Shown piece after piece: positions 14,813 through 24,836 of a DNA stretch of 64,000 bases (the first letter of the stretch is position 1; every line of letters begins with the position of its first letter). Below the pieces are notes generated by a model. That model was given only the letters and a program-made list of their open reading frames with translations, ran no database searches and was not told the DNA's origin. The translations under genes and the position numbers were made by a program. Location of the stretch: contig JAMPIV010017826.1 in NCBI GenBank assembly GCA_024509875.1, positions 1-64,000 on the forward strand, read 5' to 3'. This DNA is from Oreohelix idahoensis (Eukaryota; Mollusca; Gastropoda; Stylommatophora; Oreohelicidae).

Positions 14813-15072
14813 GTATCGCTCTGCTTCATTTACCCCGGGGATTCCAGAACAAAGACTACCTTGTAACGCAATCAACAGGTTTTCTCAATGTGTGTCCTAT
14901 CCATCTCCAGTGCCTTCTTCTCACTGTTCCACTCGCGCTTATGTAGAGATATTCTACACAACTGTTTCTATTTTAAATGCACAATCTATAGGAATTTACA
15001 AAGCCGGGGGCTTCTTTGCCATAGTCATAGTTTCCCGCCGATTAAACCTGCCTCAATTGCCAAAGAACTTAC
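14813..15072. other. intronic stretch, nothing recognised
   Basis: Lies downstream of the pore exon in gene orientation. Confidence 0.5.
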
Positions 15073-15192
15073 ACGTCTGCGTTGTTGGTCAGGGACGAGA
15101 TCGGTTTACTACCGTTTAGCTTGAGGGACGGGACATCCACAGATCCCATACCAAACATGCTCCAGGTCAGGGTTGACAGTGTGGAGGAAAAG
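15073..15192 (-). CDS. TRPC-like cation channel exon: pore helix and selectivity region
   Basis: The exon encodes FSSTLSTLTWSMFGMGSVDV and continues PSLKLNGSKPISSLTNNADV. The first part matches the TRPC pore helix (family pattern F..T..TLFW..FGL). The acceptor is TTACCTTACAG before 15192, and the donor is GACGT|GTAAGT after 15073, a perfect consensus. The exon needs two bases from the exon before it and leaves two bases for the next, which fits the S6 exon at 6195-6312. The residue after the pore helix is Met (WSMFGM) rather than the more usual Leu or Ile, within family variation. Confidence 0.8.
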
Positions 15193-15245
15193 CTGTAAGG
15201 TAAATTACAATGATTCGTCGTGGTTTCTGACAAACACGTGCAGGG

Positions 15246-15353
15246 GACGGACGGACGGACGGACACACACACACGCACGCACGCACGCATGCGCGAGCGC
15301 ACGCACACACACACATATATATATATACACACACACATCTATCTATCTACCTA

Positions 15354-15389
<36 letters not shown>

Positions 15390-15399
15390 TCTAGATCTA
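15246..15399. repeat. compound microsatellite abutting the S5 exon
   Basis: Ordered blocks of GGAC, CA, ACGC, TA, CA, then ATCT/GTCT to about 15396. It ends within a few bases of TRPC coding sequence. Confidence 0.9.
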
Positions 15400-15401
15400 T
15401 A

Positions 15402-15469
15402 GATATATAAATGCGATCAGAACGAGCACAAACATTCCAAAAATCTTCACAATGTCAGAAACTGTACGT
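15402..15469 (-). CDS. TRPC-like cation channel exon: S5 helix, apparently truncated
   Basis: The acceptor TTTTACTTCCGCAG precedes 15469. The exon's first base completes the Arg codon left open by the exon at 18105-18246. It then encodes RTVSDIVKIFGMFVLVLIAF, which matches the TRPC S5 helix (R.V.DI.KF....LVL.AF). About 20 codons in, the frame runs into ATATATCTATAG and the (ATCT)n tract, with an in-frame stop and no GT donor at the phase the next exon needs. The S5-pore linker expected in TRPC proteins is missing. Either a microsatellite replaced the exon end, the assembly is wrong here, or the gene is broken. Confidence 0.7.
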
Positions 15470-16163
15470 CTGCGGAAGTAAAAAAGCGTTTGTACCTGGA
15501 TCATGTGACGTTATTTATAAATAAACAATAGTTCATCATAAAGTGTGCATACGTTACGAAGAAATGATATACAAAAGATAAAAGAGAGAAATAGGTGTAG
15601 CTAACATGAACGGAACACAGAAGGACAAACATTGAGACTGTAGGTGAGAAAGAAATGTTGCAGGGGATTAAGAGATTCACACCAAGGCTTAATAAGCAGC
15701 CGTAGACCGCAACAGGTGGTCGTGGCTGTGGGAGATATGAAATACTTGTCGTCGGAAAGGGAGGCTGCTGTCTAAAGCTTTATGACTTGACAGATGGTGA
15801 GATGGCCACACCTTAACCTCTCAACTTCCAACTGCCTTGGACATTAGACTTTTTAGTCAGCCCGTACACACACCGATGGAAGGCAAAGATAAACCACCGT
15901 CGCTCTGTCCCTTGTACAGCCATAAATCGAAGTCATGAATCAATGCAGATCAATGTTGGGTTAATTTTGGATCAATGTAGCGAAGCGTGTCATTATAATG
16001 CGTGGGATGTTACTGTGGCAGGGATTGGGTTTCCCCCAGCTCTTGAGGTGCTCGTTTGCTAAAAATCAGGGTCGTTAACTAGACCTCAATTTAGAAAGTT
16101 ACAAAACTTCAAAAATGCAAAGTTCAACCATTAAAGAGACAACGCTTTCATGTAATGGTCCAT
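15470..16163. other. intronic stretch, nothing recognised
   Basis: Upstream of the S5 exon in gene orientation. No repeat or coding signature found. Confidence 0.5.
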
Positions 16164-16170
16164 TGATATT

Positions 16171-16472
16171 CTTCTTTCTTCTTTGATCCTTAGCCGCCGA
16201 CTGTCAAAGCAGTCAGTGGCCATTACGCCTGGTGGCGTCGTGTAGAGCAGCAACAAACTGGTTCCACTTTGTTCGGTCGTAGGCCATCCTTCGTACAGTG
16301 CCCTAGCTCTGGTTCATTCTTTGCATCTCTGCCTGCACATTTCTCCGCCAAGTTGTCTTTGGTCGGACTCTCTTTCGCTTTCCATCAGGTGGCTATAGCA
16401 TACCTGTTCTTGTGATGGCATCGGGGTATCTTCTGAGGACGTGGCCAACGCAACTCCATCGTCTGCCAGATA
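16171..16472 (-). pseudogene. LINE 3' end fragment (RTE-like C-terminus)
   Basis: On the minus strand it reads RWSCVGHVLRRYPDAITRTG, then GKRKRVRPKTTWRR, then AYDRTKWNQFVAAL. This is the typical C-terminal pattern of RTE-type and related LINE proteins (GH.LR, GKR.RGRPK..W, A.DR..W). Two or three in-frame stops interrupt it. A tail of AAGAAGAAAGAAGAAT follows, and TGATATT occurs on both sides (16164-16170 and 16473-16479), a possible 7-bp target duplication. Confidence 0.7.
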
Positions 16473-16677
16473 TGATATTAATATAATACTGACCTATCCC
16501 ACAGGACTAATCTCTATCATCACAGTCTTGTAACTTAACACCCCTCAGTGAGTCCACATCCAAACAGTCTTAAACACGATATAAGAGTCCATTTTCAAAC
16601 ACGGGCCTGTATACAAAAATAGTAGACATTTTTGAATATATCTGTCAGTAAGTCCATAATCAACCAGAATGGACATG

Positions 16678-16802
16678 CTTCAACATATTCCTTTCAATAT
16701 GGCTTCAACATATTCCTTTCAATGTGGCTTCAACATATTCATTTCAATATGGCTTCAACATACTCCATTCAATATTGCTTCAACAAATTCCTTTCAACAT
16801 GG
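16678..16802. repeat. 25-bp tandem repeat, five copies
   Basis: Units start CTTCAACATATTCCTTTCAA with a 25-base period and slight divergence. The reading frames over it are by-products. Confidence 0.85.
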
Positions 16803-17427
16803 TTTGAACAAGCCGAGCACTTCAATAGACACAACACTATTGGCCTTTCCGCTTCCACATTGAAGACTGTCACTGTTTCTCTCTATCGAACCCACGCGTC
16901 ATCCAACAATCATTGTGCGCCTCATGCCTCCAAAGATGCACACCGCTTCATGAAATCTGAACAAACTGAACACTCAAATTTTCAAACAGCAGGCGCATCT
17001 CTTAATGTTCCTCTTCTTCGTTCGCCCCCAGACTCCTTTATTAATGGCTCAAATAAAGGCGGTAGTCAGCTCAAGGTCCCTGTCATCTCCAAACAGTTTT
17101 CGTGGAGAGAAGTGGCGTGTTGCCATATGCTACTACGTTCACTGCTGTAAGTTAGGCAGGACTGGAGCAGATGTTCGGTTGTCATGGGCTGGTGCCACAG
17201 GAGCAGAGATCTGTTGGACCAATCCTGTACTTGTGACATAGATGGTACCTCAACCTATTGTGACCAGTACGTAGGCGGAAAATAAAACCTGGTCTGGCCT
17301 AGATAACTGGTAATAGGCATCATATTTTATGTGACCTAGGTGTTCTCTGTCCCATCTGGACTTGAATATGTCAAATCTCTTAACACAGCTCAATCCAATT
17401 TGAGTTAATTCTTACTTTTATACGATA
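16803..17427. other. intronic stretch, nothing recognised
   Basis: An open frame covers 16632-17150 but shows no domain, and part of it is the 25-bp repeat. Confidence 0.45.
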
Positions 17428-17429
17428 TA

Positions 17430-18012
17430 CAATCAATGCTCGCTACTCGCGTGTTCCATGTTCGCGTATTGGCTCATTCGCGATAAATGAAGTGTAACCC
17501 ATTTTTGCCATGCGCGGGCACCTCGAAGGTATTCGCGGTCATGCGCCGTAGGGAAAAAAAAAAATTTCGAGACGCCTACCACGGAAGCTGTTGAAGTAAT
17601 TAAAAAATAACTTCTTCAGCTCATCGAGGAAAAAGGCTACCTCCCTGAGTATTGGTACACCAAAAGATTGTACATACTGTACTTTTTAAAAGAAAATAAA
17701 TAATGGTGTCATCCTTTATGTCCAACGAGTACCTGTTAATTACCTTTATTTATTTCTTTTTTTATTATAAAGAAAACAGTGTATAAAAGACATTATACAA
17801 TGCGCAATATAATAAATAAGCTGTTTTTTACAAGAAGGGTACTCGAAATGGTGAGTTTATGGGGATAGGTAGCAATAGTGTATGGTGAACAGTGTCCCGC
17901 AGGGACCTAATCCCCTTTCCCCCATAAGATCAATGGTTCCGTATTCGCGGATTTCCGTTTTCAAAGGGTTTTCAAGGAACCTAACACTCCCGCGAATAGC
18001 GAAGATTGAGTG
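17430..18012. mobile_element. pogo/Tigger-like DNA transposon remnant
   Basis: Terminal inverted repeats pair CAATCAATGCTCGCTACTCG at 17430 with CACTCAATCTTCGCTATTCG read inward from 18012 (about 18 of 22 positions). TA flanks both ends (17428-17429, 18013-18014), the usual target duplication of the Tc1/mariner/pogo group. An internal plus-strand piece at about 17570-17690 reads LIEEKGYLPE, like the region before the catalytic core of Tigger/jerky transposases, and then ends. At 583 bp the copy lacks most of a transposase, so it is a deleted, non-autonomous form. Confidence 0.7.
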
Positions 18013-18104
18013 TATATGCTTTATATGGTCTTTCGTGGATCTGCATTCTATAATCATGGCTGACATGAAACTTTGATGAATGCTTTCTTTGAGTAAAATC
18101 TTAC

Positions 18105-18246
18105 CTGAAGGAGACCAGCATGGTTCCGAGGGCTTCGTTGGCTGGCATGATAAAAGAAAGTCTACTAACACTGAAGATAATACCTATGCTGAATAACACA
18201 TCCGACAACAGCTCTGGATCCGGGACCCAGTCTGGTTCCCACACAA
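18105..18246 (-). CDS. TRPC-like cation channel exon: S4 region and S4-S5 linker
   Basis: Encodes WEPDWVPDPELLSDVLFSIG, then IIFSVSRLSFIMPANEALGT and MLVSFR. This matches the TRPC segment W.P..I.E.LF...NI.S..R......N..LGP....L.R. The acceptor is TTTCTTCCAG before 18246 and the donor is TTCAG|GTAAGA after 18105. The end phase (AG|A) joins exactly to the S5 exon at 15469. The start phase needs one base from the previous exon, which the exon ending at 22572 does not supply, so one small exon between them is unseen. Confidence 0.8.
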
Positions 18247-18391
18247 CTGGAAGAAATATCATATGATATATGTCACAGGACATCCAAAATTAGCCAAAGC
18301 AATCACAAAGTACGCATATAGAATAGAAAGAAAGAGTGAGAAACCGAGAGATAGAGATACTGCAAGAGATGAACAGAAAGAGAACGAGAAA

Positions 18392-18400
18392 CACACACAC

Positions 18401-18463
<63 letters not shown>

Positions 18464-18470
18464 AGAAGAA
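18392..18470. repeat. (CA)n then (GA)n microsatellite
   Basis: Short CACACA run followed by about 65 bases of GA with a few AAG interruptions. Confidence 0.9.
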
Positions 18471-18570
18471 AATAATATTACCCACTTTCTGAAGAAAACC
18501 AATTTTTGTTATGGCGTATGGATTCTTCTAAAAGATTGTAAGGTGTATTATGTTAAACTTTTCAATATTA

Positions 18571-18583
18571 TCTAATAACAGAA
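18571..18583 (-). repeat. 13-bp target-site duplication, left copy
   Basis: TCTAATAACAGAA, identical to 19973-19985. The two flank the RTE-like LINE exactly. Confidence 0.85.
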
Positions 18584-19972
18584 CTTACTTACTTACTTAT
18601 TCGTTCCTCTTCTACCGTGAGGTGTAGAGGTTTGTAAGAGAGAGCGCCATACTATTCAATCGGCTGTCTTCCTCCTGGCTTGGTTCCATTCTAGTCCTCG
18701 GTTTTTCAAAGATTGTCTAATGTTGTCCTCCCAGCGGACTTTGGGTCGTCCTGGAGGTCTGGATCCCTGGCTTAGTTTCTCATGCTTGTCGTGGTAGCCG
18801 ATTTTCTCCCATTCTGCAAACATGGCCAAACCATCTTAGTTGGGACAGCCATCTTCGTCTTCTTAACAACTTCTCTTTTGCTGAGGAATCCTCGATTTAT
18901 GGCTTGAAAAAGTCTCCCAGCTGCTGCTCTTAGGGTAGCCGACTCTTCTTTAATGCCTCCCTTCCGGTCTATGACAGCTCCAAGGTAATTAAAGTGGTCG
19001 ACCTGCTCTAGGACCTGTTTCCCCAGCTTAATCTGATGTCTTCTTTCCTCTCGTGATATCACCATGGTTTTTGTTTTCGAGCTGCTTACTATCATCCCTC
19101 TCTTCTCCAGCTCTTCCTTCCAGACTTGCAGGTTGGATTGGAGATGTGCCTCTGATTTGGCAATCAGGGCAACATCATCAGCAAATGCCAGCTCTGAAAT
19201 ACAGACCTGTCTCATCTTCCAGTACCCCACTGAATACTTTCCTGTCCTCTCCTTACATGCCTTGATGACATCGTCCATGAGGAGTATGAAAGAAAGGTGA
19301 CATGATATCACCTTGTCTTACACCAGTGGTGGTCCTGAATTCTTCTGACTTATGGTTTGCCGTCCTTACATAATTTCTGCAAGACTTGTAGAAGCTATGT
19401 ATAGCATGAATCAGAGGTTTTGGAATGTTCTTCCTTGCCAAACTGTCCCAGAGTTTGTTCCAGGGGACCTTGTCAAATGCCTTTTCCAGATCCATGAAGC
19501 AAAGATGGATCTCTTATACTCAAGGGCCTTTTTACTCAACTGTCTGAGTGTGAAGATTAGGTCTTGAGCACTTCGATTTGCACGGAAGCCACACTGGAGC
19601 TCATCTATTTGTGGTTCAGCTATGCGTCTGAGTCTCTGCTCTAGGATTCTAGAGAAGATCTTACCAGTGACACTGAGAAGGGATATGTCTCTATGGTTTC
19701 CACATTGTCGGTTGTCACCCTTTTTAAAAATCGGTTTTATTATGGCAATCTCCCAATCCTTTGGTATGGTCTTGTTGCACCACGCTGCCCATATGACCCT
19801 TAGGAGTAATAGGTCGCCTGATGCTCCCATGTACTTAACCATTTCTGGTGTTATGCCATCATGTCCTGCAGCTTTGCCCATCTTGATTTTCTCCAGTGCT
19901 GCCTTTAGTTCTTCCATCTTTATGTCATCTTCATCACCATTGGTTTCCTCTTCTGTGGTAGTGGTTATCATT
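18584..19972 (-). pseudogene. 5'-truncated RTE-like LINE, reverse transcriptase remnant
   Basis: Minus-strand reading gives RT fragments in order: MGKAAGHDGITPEMVKY and WEIAIIKPIFKKGD (about 19930-19720), CGFRANRSAQDLIF (about 19600), MDLEKAFDKVPWNKLW (from 19495), TGVRQGDIMSPFF (about 19310), FADDVALIAKSE (catalytic FADD, about 19190), FNYLGAVIDRKG. It ends PPGRPKVRWEDNI..W with a TGA where an Arg codon is expected. Frame changes near 19500 and 19300 break the protein. The endonuclease half is missing. The 3' tail is a short TAAG repeat at 18584-18600. This, with a perfect 13-bp target duplication, marks a real target-primed insertion into a TRPC intron. Confidence 0.9.
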
Positions 19973-19985
19973 TCTAATAACAGAA
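19973..19985 (-). repeat. 13-bp target-site duplication, right copy
   Basis: TCTAATAACAGAA, identical to 18571-18583. Confidence 0.85.
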
Positions 19986-20009
19986 AGACCCATACAAACA
20001 CCAGTGAAT

Positions 20010-20255
20010 TATGATGCTGATAATGATAATGATGTTGATGATGCTGATATTGATGATGGTGATTATGATGTTGATGATGATGTTGATGAAGATGTTTTTA
20101 GGATGATGTTGATGATGATGTTGTTGGTGATGATGATGGTGCTGATGTTGATAGTGATGTTAATAATGATGAGTTAATATGAATGATGATGCTGATGATG
20201 ATGCTGCTGTTGATAATGTTGATATGGATGATAATGATGATGATGATCGAACAGC
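20010..20255. repeat. imperfect (GAT)n trinucleotide repeat
   Basis: GATGAT with TTG and CTG variants over about 245 bases. Minus-strand frames rich in His and Ser here are by-products. Confidence 0.9.
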
Positions 20256-20814
20256 TTTATGACTACGATTAGCAAGCCTGAAGTAGCAACCTTGGTACAT
20301 GTCCTCCTGGCGGGCAAGACAAAACCTGGAGAAGGGTAGCTTTGCCATGCTCCTAGCTTGAGCGCAAATGTGGGATGATGGTGATGGTGCCTTGATTGTC
20401 CTTGGTCCCGATGGTAAGATGAGGGTGAGGATGTTTGAAGTATTGATGGTTGGGTAATAGTGGTGCCGTGGTTGTTGAAGCTGTGACTGTGGTATGTGCA
20501 CTTCACTTCTCATGATCTGGCAACGATGTAATTCAAGCACTGATTGTTTTATATTGTCTAAGAGAAAAGAAACTTCATAGGCTTGAAAAAAAATGATGTA
20601 ATCTAACGGATGTAAAAAAAGTTATATATTCTACACGGCGATTAGAAAGTTATTTCTTTTTTTTGAACTGTTATTTCTTTACTCATATATCTAATTATTT
20701 TACACGAAACAAACATCAAAATAAAGACAATTACCTGCCAATTTAAGATAAGAAATGCGATGTCTTATTTATATTTCAATTCAATATGAGTTATGGTTTG
20801 TTCAACATGTGATC

Positions 20815-21190
20815 GTAATGACGTCATACTCCCACCTGGTCTCCTGGAAAGTGAGATCGGATGCCTAGCCTTCTCGGACAAGGGCGAAAAAAATAAGAGG
20901 TCCTGAGTGCAAGTTGCTCACGCTAAATATCCCAAGGCAGTTGGAAATCGTAAAGAGTAGGCCATACGGCCGCTGCCCTAGGAAAATTAAAAAAATTAGA
21001 AACCTACCCACCACAAAGATATTTATAGAATGTGTGATTCCTATATACACATACTGTGATCCTCGCAGATGCTACGGAGTTCGTGCACTGTGCTCAGATT
21101 CTCCTTGTGTGATCTAAGAAAGGAAGTCAAAGCACTCATGGAGTTGTTTATGTGTAATGAAGATAGTCCTTCAAACCAAACCAATCAACA
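20815..21190. repeat. unclassified dispersed repeat, copy 2
   Basis: Counterpart of 8994-9360, same orientation, sharing GTGAGATCGGATGCCTAGCC, AAATCGTAAAGAGTAGGCCA and GGAGTTCGTGCACTGTGCTC. It contains about 40 bases absent from copy 1 near 20905-20940. Confidence 0.7.
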
Positions 21191-21914
21191 CGTGATTTCC
21201 TAGCGGACAACAATTTGGTCCATTTAGTTTTTATTTTAATTTAAATGAAAAAACAACCAATCAAAAATATCTTTTTCAATTTAGTTCGTATTACTAATTG
21301 CTTTGACATTTGTTTTATGTATATCAAGTAAGGATACAAACATGCACACACAAATTGTAGTGACTTTTCAATCACCCTGTAGTTTCAGTTTAATGAAGCA
21401 ATATATGATCTTTGGAGTTCTTTCGGAATAAACAATCTTATTTTGTAAAGACCTCCGCAGGTGAACACTGTCTAGGAAAAAAAAAGTTGTGTGTGGTATT
21501 CTCGGTAACGGGCCCACCCAGTTTCAGATAGCGATGAATTGGTTGCATGTCTGTTCACATGATTCTCTTTCAGGCAAATCTCTACACCTTAAGGTTAAAG
21601 AGGAATGAAAGCTTAGCAGTTATAGCTGCTGTTTACCCCGCATCTGTATGCATACATTTACGTGTGTCTGTGTATTCGGGCGCGTTTCTGTGTAAGTATA
21701 TCAGTGTAGTTCTGCCTCATAAACTGTATATTTCTGATTATGATTTTCATACACTTTGTCTTTGTGTATTTATATCTCTCTATATTTATGTCTTTATTTA
21801 TGCACACAATCACAACAAATATTTATCTGTATCTTTCTGTGTGAGACTGTTTAGTTATAATATTTATTCTAGTCAGTAGCTTTTTCTTTTCTAAATTTAT
21901 GCATCATACTAAAA
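21191..21914. other. intronic stretch, nothing recognised
   Basis: AT-rich, with an open frame at 21547-21879 that shows no known domain. Confidence 0.5.
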
Positions 21915-22150
21915 ATGTAGGTTCACTGCCGTAGGGTAGTGAAGTGTTAGAGACTTCGCTATACTAGGTCCAGCATCGAGAAGTGGGGTGACCACTTCCC
22001 TTCCTCGCTGCCTTTTCCTTCCCTAACTCAAGTGCAAAAATCTGGTACCTATTAAACAGCTGGGTAGACTGAAGCGTGTCGATACTGTGAATCGAACCCG
22101 ACATCTTAGCAGCGAGAAACCAGCGCTCTAACCAATCGGATAATAATGCC
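21915..22150 (-). repeat. tRNA-derived SINE, reverse orientation
   Basis: On the minus strand a box-A-like part (GATTGGTTAGAGCGCTGG) and box B (GGGTTCGATTC) form a tRNA head. The body includes CTTCCCTAACTCA and CAGCTGGGTAGACTG. The same body motif occurs in the LTRs of element C (24660-24745, 32350-32440) and, more diverged, in the SINE at 33425-33700. Confidence 0.75.
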
Positions 22151-22571
22151 GTACTATGAAGCAGAAAATCACGTTTGTGGTTTCACTAAATGTCGTAAAC
22201 TTTGTGTGAGCAGTTTTTGTTTTCATTCAAGCACATATAATTTTGTTTTAAAGCGAACTAGAGTAATAAAATATTAAGTATTCCCTTAAATACGAGCATC
22301 AGTATCAATAGAAACAGCATCATTTTGCAACAAAAAGACAAACATAAATAGAAAACAACTAGATTGACACAGGACCAAAGATAACAGCTGTATAAATAGA
22401 AACAGCTACGTTGAAATAGGACCAACAATAACAGCAAAACACATGAAAACAGCAATATTAAAACAGCATCGAATACAACATAACCAATCACATTGAAACA
22501 GAACCAACAAAAACAGCAGAATCAAAACAAACAACAAAGACCCTACATAAGAAACTTCCACCTCATCGAAC
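22151..22571. other. AACAGC-rich intronic stretch
   Basis: Loosely repeated AACAGC..AAAAC motifs at about 22310-22530. No exon seen. Confidence 0.45.
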
Positions 22572-22720
22572 CTCATAGAGTCTAAACGGCGTGACTAGCT
22601 CCAGCACGAACGACGCCAACAGAAAACTCAGCATCAAGCTGTCGATGATGTTCCAGATGGAGGCAAAGTAGTCCCTGGCTCCTGCAGCAAAAATTTGTTT
22701 GCATTCCTCGAATATCAAAC
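22572..22720 (-). CDS. TRPC-like cation channel exon: S2-S3 region
   Basis: Encodes LIFEECKQIFAAGARDYFAS, then IWNIIDSLMLSFLLASFVLE and LVTPFRLYE. This follows the TRPC pattern E.KQ....G...Y....WN.MDF....L..AS..L. The acceptor is TTTTGGTTTCAG before 22720. The best donor is GAG|GTTCGA after 22572; a second GT ten bases later would include a stop. It ends in phase 0, whereas the next known exon (18246) needs phase 1, so an exon is missing between them. Earlier exons (ankyrin repeats, S1) were not found to the right, where large retroelements begin within 600 bases. Confidence 0.8.
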
Positions 22721-23287
22721 CTGAAACCAAAATGGTAAAAATGAAATATAAAACATTTTCATATTTTGTCATTAATAAAACGAGGAAAACCGTGACAAGG
22801 ATATGATAATTAAAACTAACTAATGTATGTCTTACTAGAACAAGATGATGATGATGATTGTCTCCTGTTCCATTTTTTCAAAATGTCTTCCATGTCAGAT
22901 TTCAGTACCACTAGTTTCGCTGTGTCATCGTATATTCTTTGCTATATTGTTTTAATATCCTCTTGCATTTTCTTTTGTGCTGTATAAATCTCTCGGTGTC
23001 TCAACGTTCTCCTCGCACATTAAGATAGGTTAGAACTCAGATCACAGACGACTGCAGACATCTTGGCGACGAGATGTTGCATCATAACCGCCCAGTAACG
23101 TTAACACTTGAAGTCAAGAGTCATACAATGCCTCTCAAAAATGGCTTAATTGATAAGATTCACTGACTCAGAGACTAGGAAGCGAGATACACCCGTTTAA
23201 TTATTTTGACGATCCTGAGAACATATGCAACAGACAGCGAGGCTCAGATGAAGGACAGCATATCTTTGAGATTAAGTCTGCATATCT
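22721..23287. other. stretch between the last TRPC exon and element C
   Basis: No recognised feature. Confidence 0.5.
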
Positions 23288-23292
23288 GGACC
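23288..23292 (+). repeat. target-site duplication of element C, left
   Basis: GGACC, repeated at 32520-32524 immediately after the other LTR. Confidence 0.85.
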
Positions 23293-24816
23293 TGTTGCGT
23301 GCATATTTTGACGCACATATTACAAAAATCGATATGGCTATTTAATATGGAAAAGATATAGACATTCATTCATTTGTGTATGAAAATGCTGTCTATGTTA
23401 AAGCTAGATAATTCATGATTGATTCACACTTTTGATTATAGGAGTAATCGTTCTTGATATTGATCCGGCGCATGGATATTGCTCATGTCCGTACTTATTT
23501 GTTAGGGCCAGAAAATAGATTAATTTGCTTATTATGTTTATGGCCTGAATTCATATGTTTTACATATTATTAGTACAAGTAGAATCAGTCCTATATTGTA
23601 TATTTTGGATGGGTAGGGAGGACTATGTTATGCCGCTCTAGCGGAAGTATGAGTGGTCTTGACAAGTCGTGATGAGTTCCGATGTACCGTTTACAATGGC
23701 GGGTTACGCATTTTCAAGGGCTGGTACATTCTTAAGTAAAAATGATTTATGAAGTGATTTTTCTTCTGTAGGAGATTGTGTCTCTACTAGAGTTTGTGTT
23801 AGAGACTCTCCTAATGTACGGTATCATGTATGATTCGGACTCCAGGTAATGCCAGACCCTATTTTTGATGATCTCATGTCGGTTAGACCTAGTTGGAATG
23901 TTGTGCTTCGCAACGCTAGGGTCATGTTTGTATCGACGAAGATGACGGGCTTCCATACAGCAGTTATGTCTACGTAAAGTAACTGGATTACTGTAGAACT
24001 GTATGGAGAGACTTTAGGAAATTATTCATATGCATTTCAAATTAACTTTGGCTTATATATATCCTCCTGTGAGTGAGTGAGCGACAACTCAGGAAGGCGG
24101 CCATGTTACATTCCTGTCATCATATTTTTGAATCACTGTCCAAAGAACGGGCATGTATCTTATTATTCGGACAGTGGCAAGGAGATCTCAATTTTGATAG
24201 AAACCCCTTATCGTGGTTTCATAAGATGATATAAACTATGAACATAAAGCAACTTTAGTTACTTTCCGATCCGCCTTCACTGACGCGTTTAGTCAGATAG
24301 GGGATGCGGCCATACTGTATCATGACATTGGAAGCTATTGATGTACTACCCATTATTTATGAATGTGTCATGACTTGGGATCTACTATGTATGCCTGCAA
24401 ATTGATGTGTCAACATATACCCATGATTTACTCGTTCTGTCCCAGTGTGTGTGTCTAAATAAACTGTGTAAACAAAGATTCCAGCAGTCTGCATTGGTGC
24501 CTTGTAGACACAAGTGAATGAGTGCTTAGATTGGTCAGAACACGAACAGTACACCATTCGCGTTAAACACACTCTACACTTCTACTCCATGTATGCACCA
24601 TCCTGCGTCGGTTGAATTGACCAAGTTTAGGGCCTGCTCCCCCTGGAGCCTTAGAGGGAAACCACTGCTTACAGTTGCCTTTGCCTTCCCTAACTCAGGA
24701 CTAGGGTGAGTTACCCATTTACAGCTGGGTAGACTGGAGCATGCCTGATATCAACAACTCTGTACACTACAGTGGACATATACAGTAGTGAACAAGTCAA
24801 AATACTACACTCTACA
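23293..24816 (+). mobile_element. 5' LTR of element C (1524 bp)
   Basis: It matches 31604-32519 closely at both ends, but holds about 617 extra bases (about 23704-24320) that the 3' LTR lacks. The last 200 bases contain a SINE-like body in both copies. The extra block has no flanking duplication, so either a deletion in the 3' LTR or an insertion here is possible. Confidence 0.9.
24600..24755 (-). repeat. SINE-like body captured inside the 5' LTR of element C
   Basis: TTGCCTTCCCTAACTCAGG, TTACCCATTTACAGCTGGG and TAGACTGGAGCATG match the SINE at 21915-22150. The same block is in the 3' LTR at about 32305-32450, so it was present when the element last transposed. Confidence 0.65.
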
Positions 24817-24817
24817 G

Positions 24818-24836
24818 TGGTAGGCCAGATTCCTGG
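24818..24836 (+). other. putative primer-binding site of element C
   Basis: TGGTAGGCCAGATTCCTGG begins one base after the LTR end. TGG would pair with the CCA end of a tRNA. The tRNA was not identified. Confidence 0.5.

Noticed and set aside
14210..15119. Long open frames with KEQRET or SPSALL repeats
   Set aside because: The 18-bp minisatellite keeps every frame open. No start context, splice sites or unique domain was found.
16632..17150. 172-codon plus-strand frame
   Set aside because: A third of it is the 25-bp tandem repeat, and the rest has no recognisable domain.
20160..20540. Minus-strand frame with SMAKLPFSRFCLARQ as a missing TRPC exon
   Set aside because: No splice sites in the right phase and no TRPC similarity. 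Much of it is the GAT repeat.
22258..22491. Hydrophobic minus-strand frame next to a TRPC exon as a membrane segment
   Set aside because: It is the reverse of an AACAGC-rich repeat with no TRPC match or splice sites.
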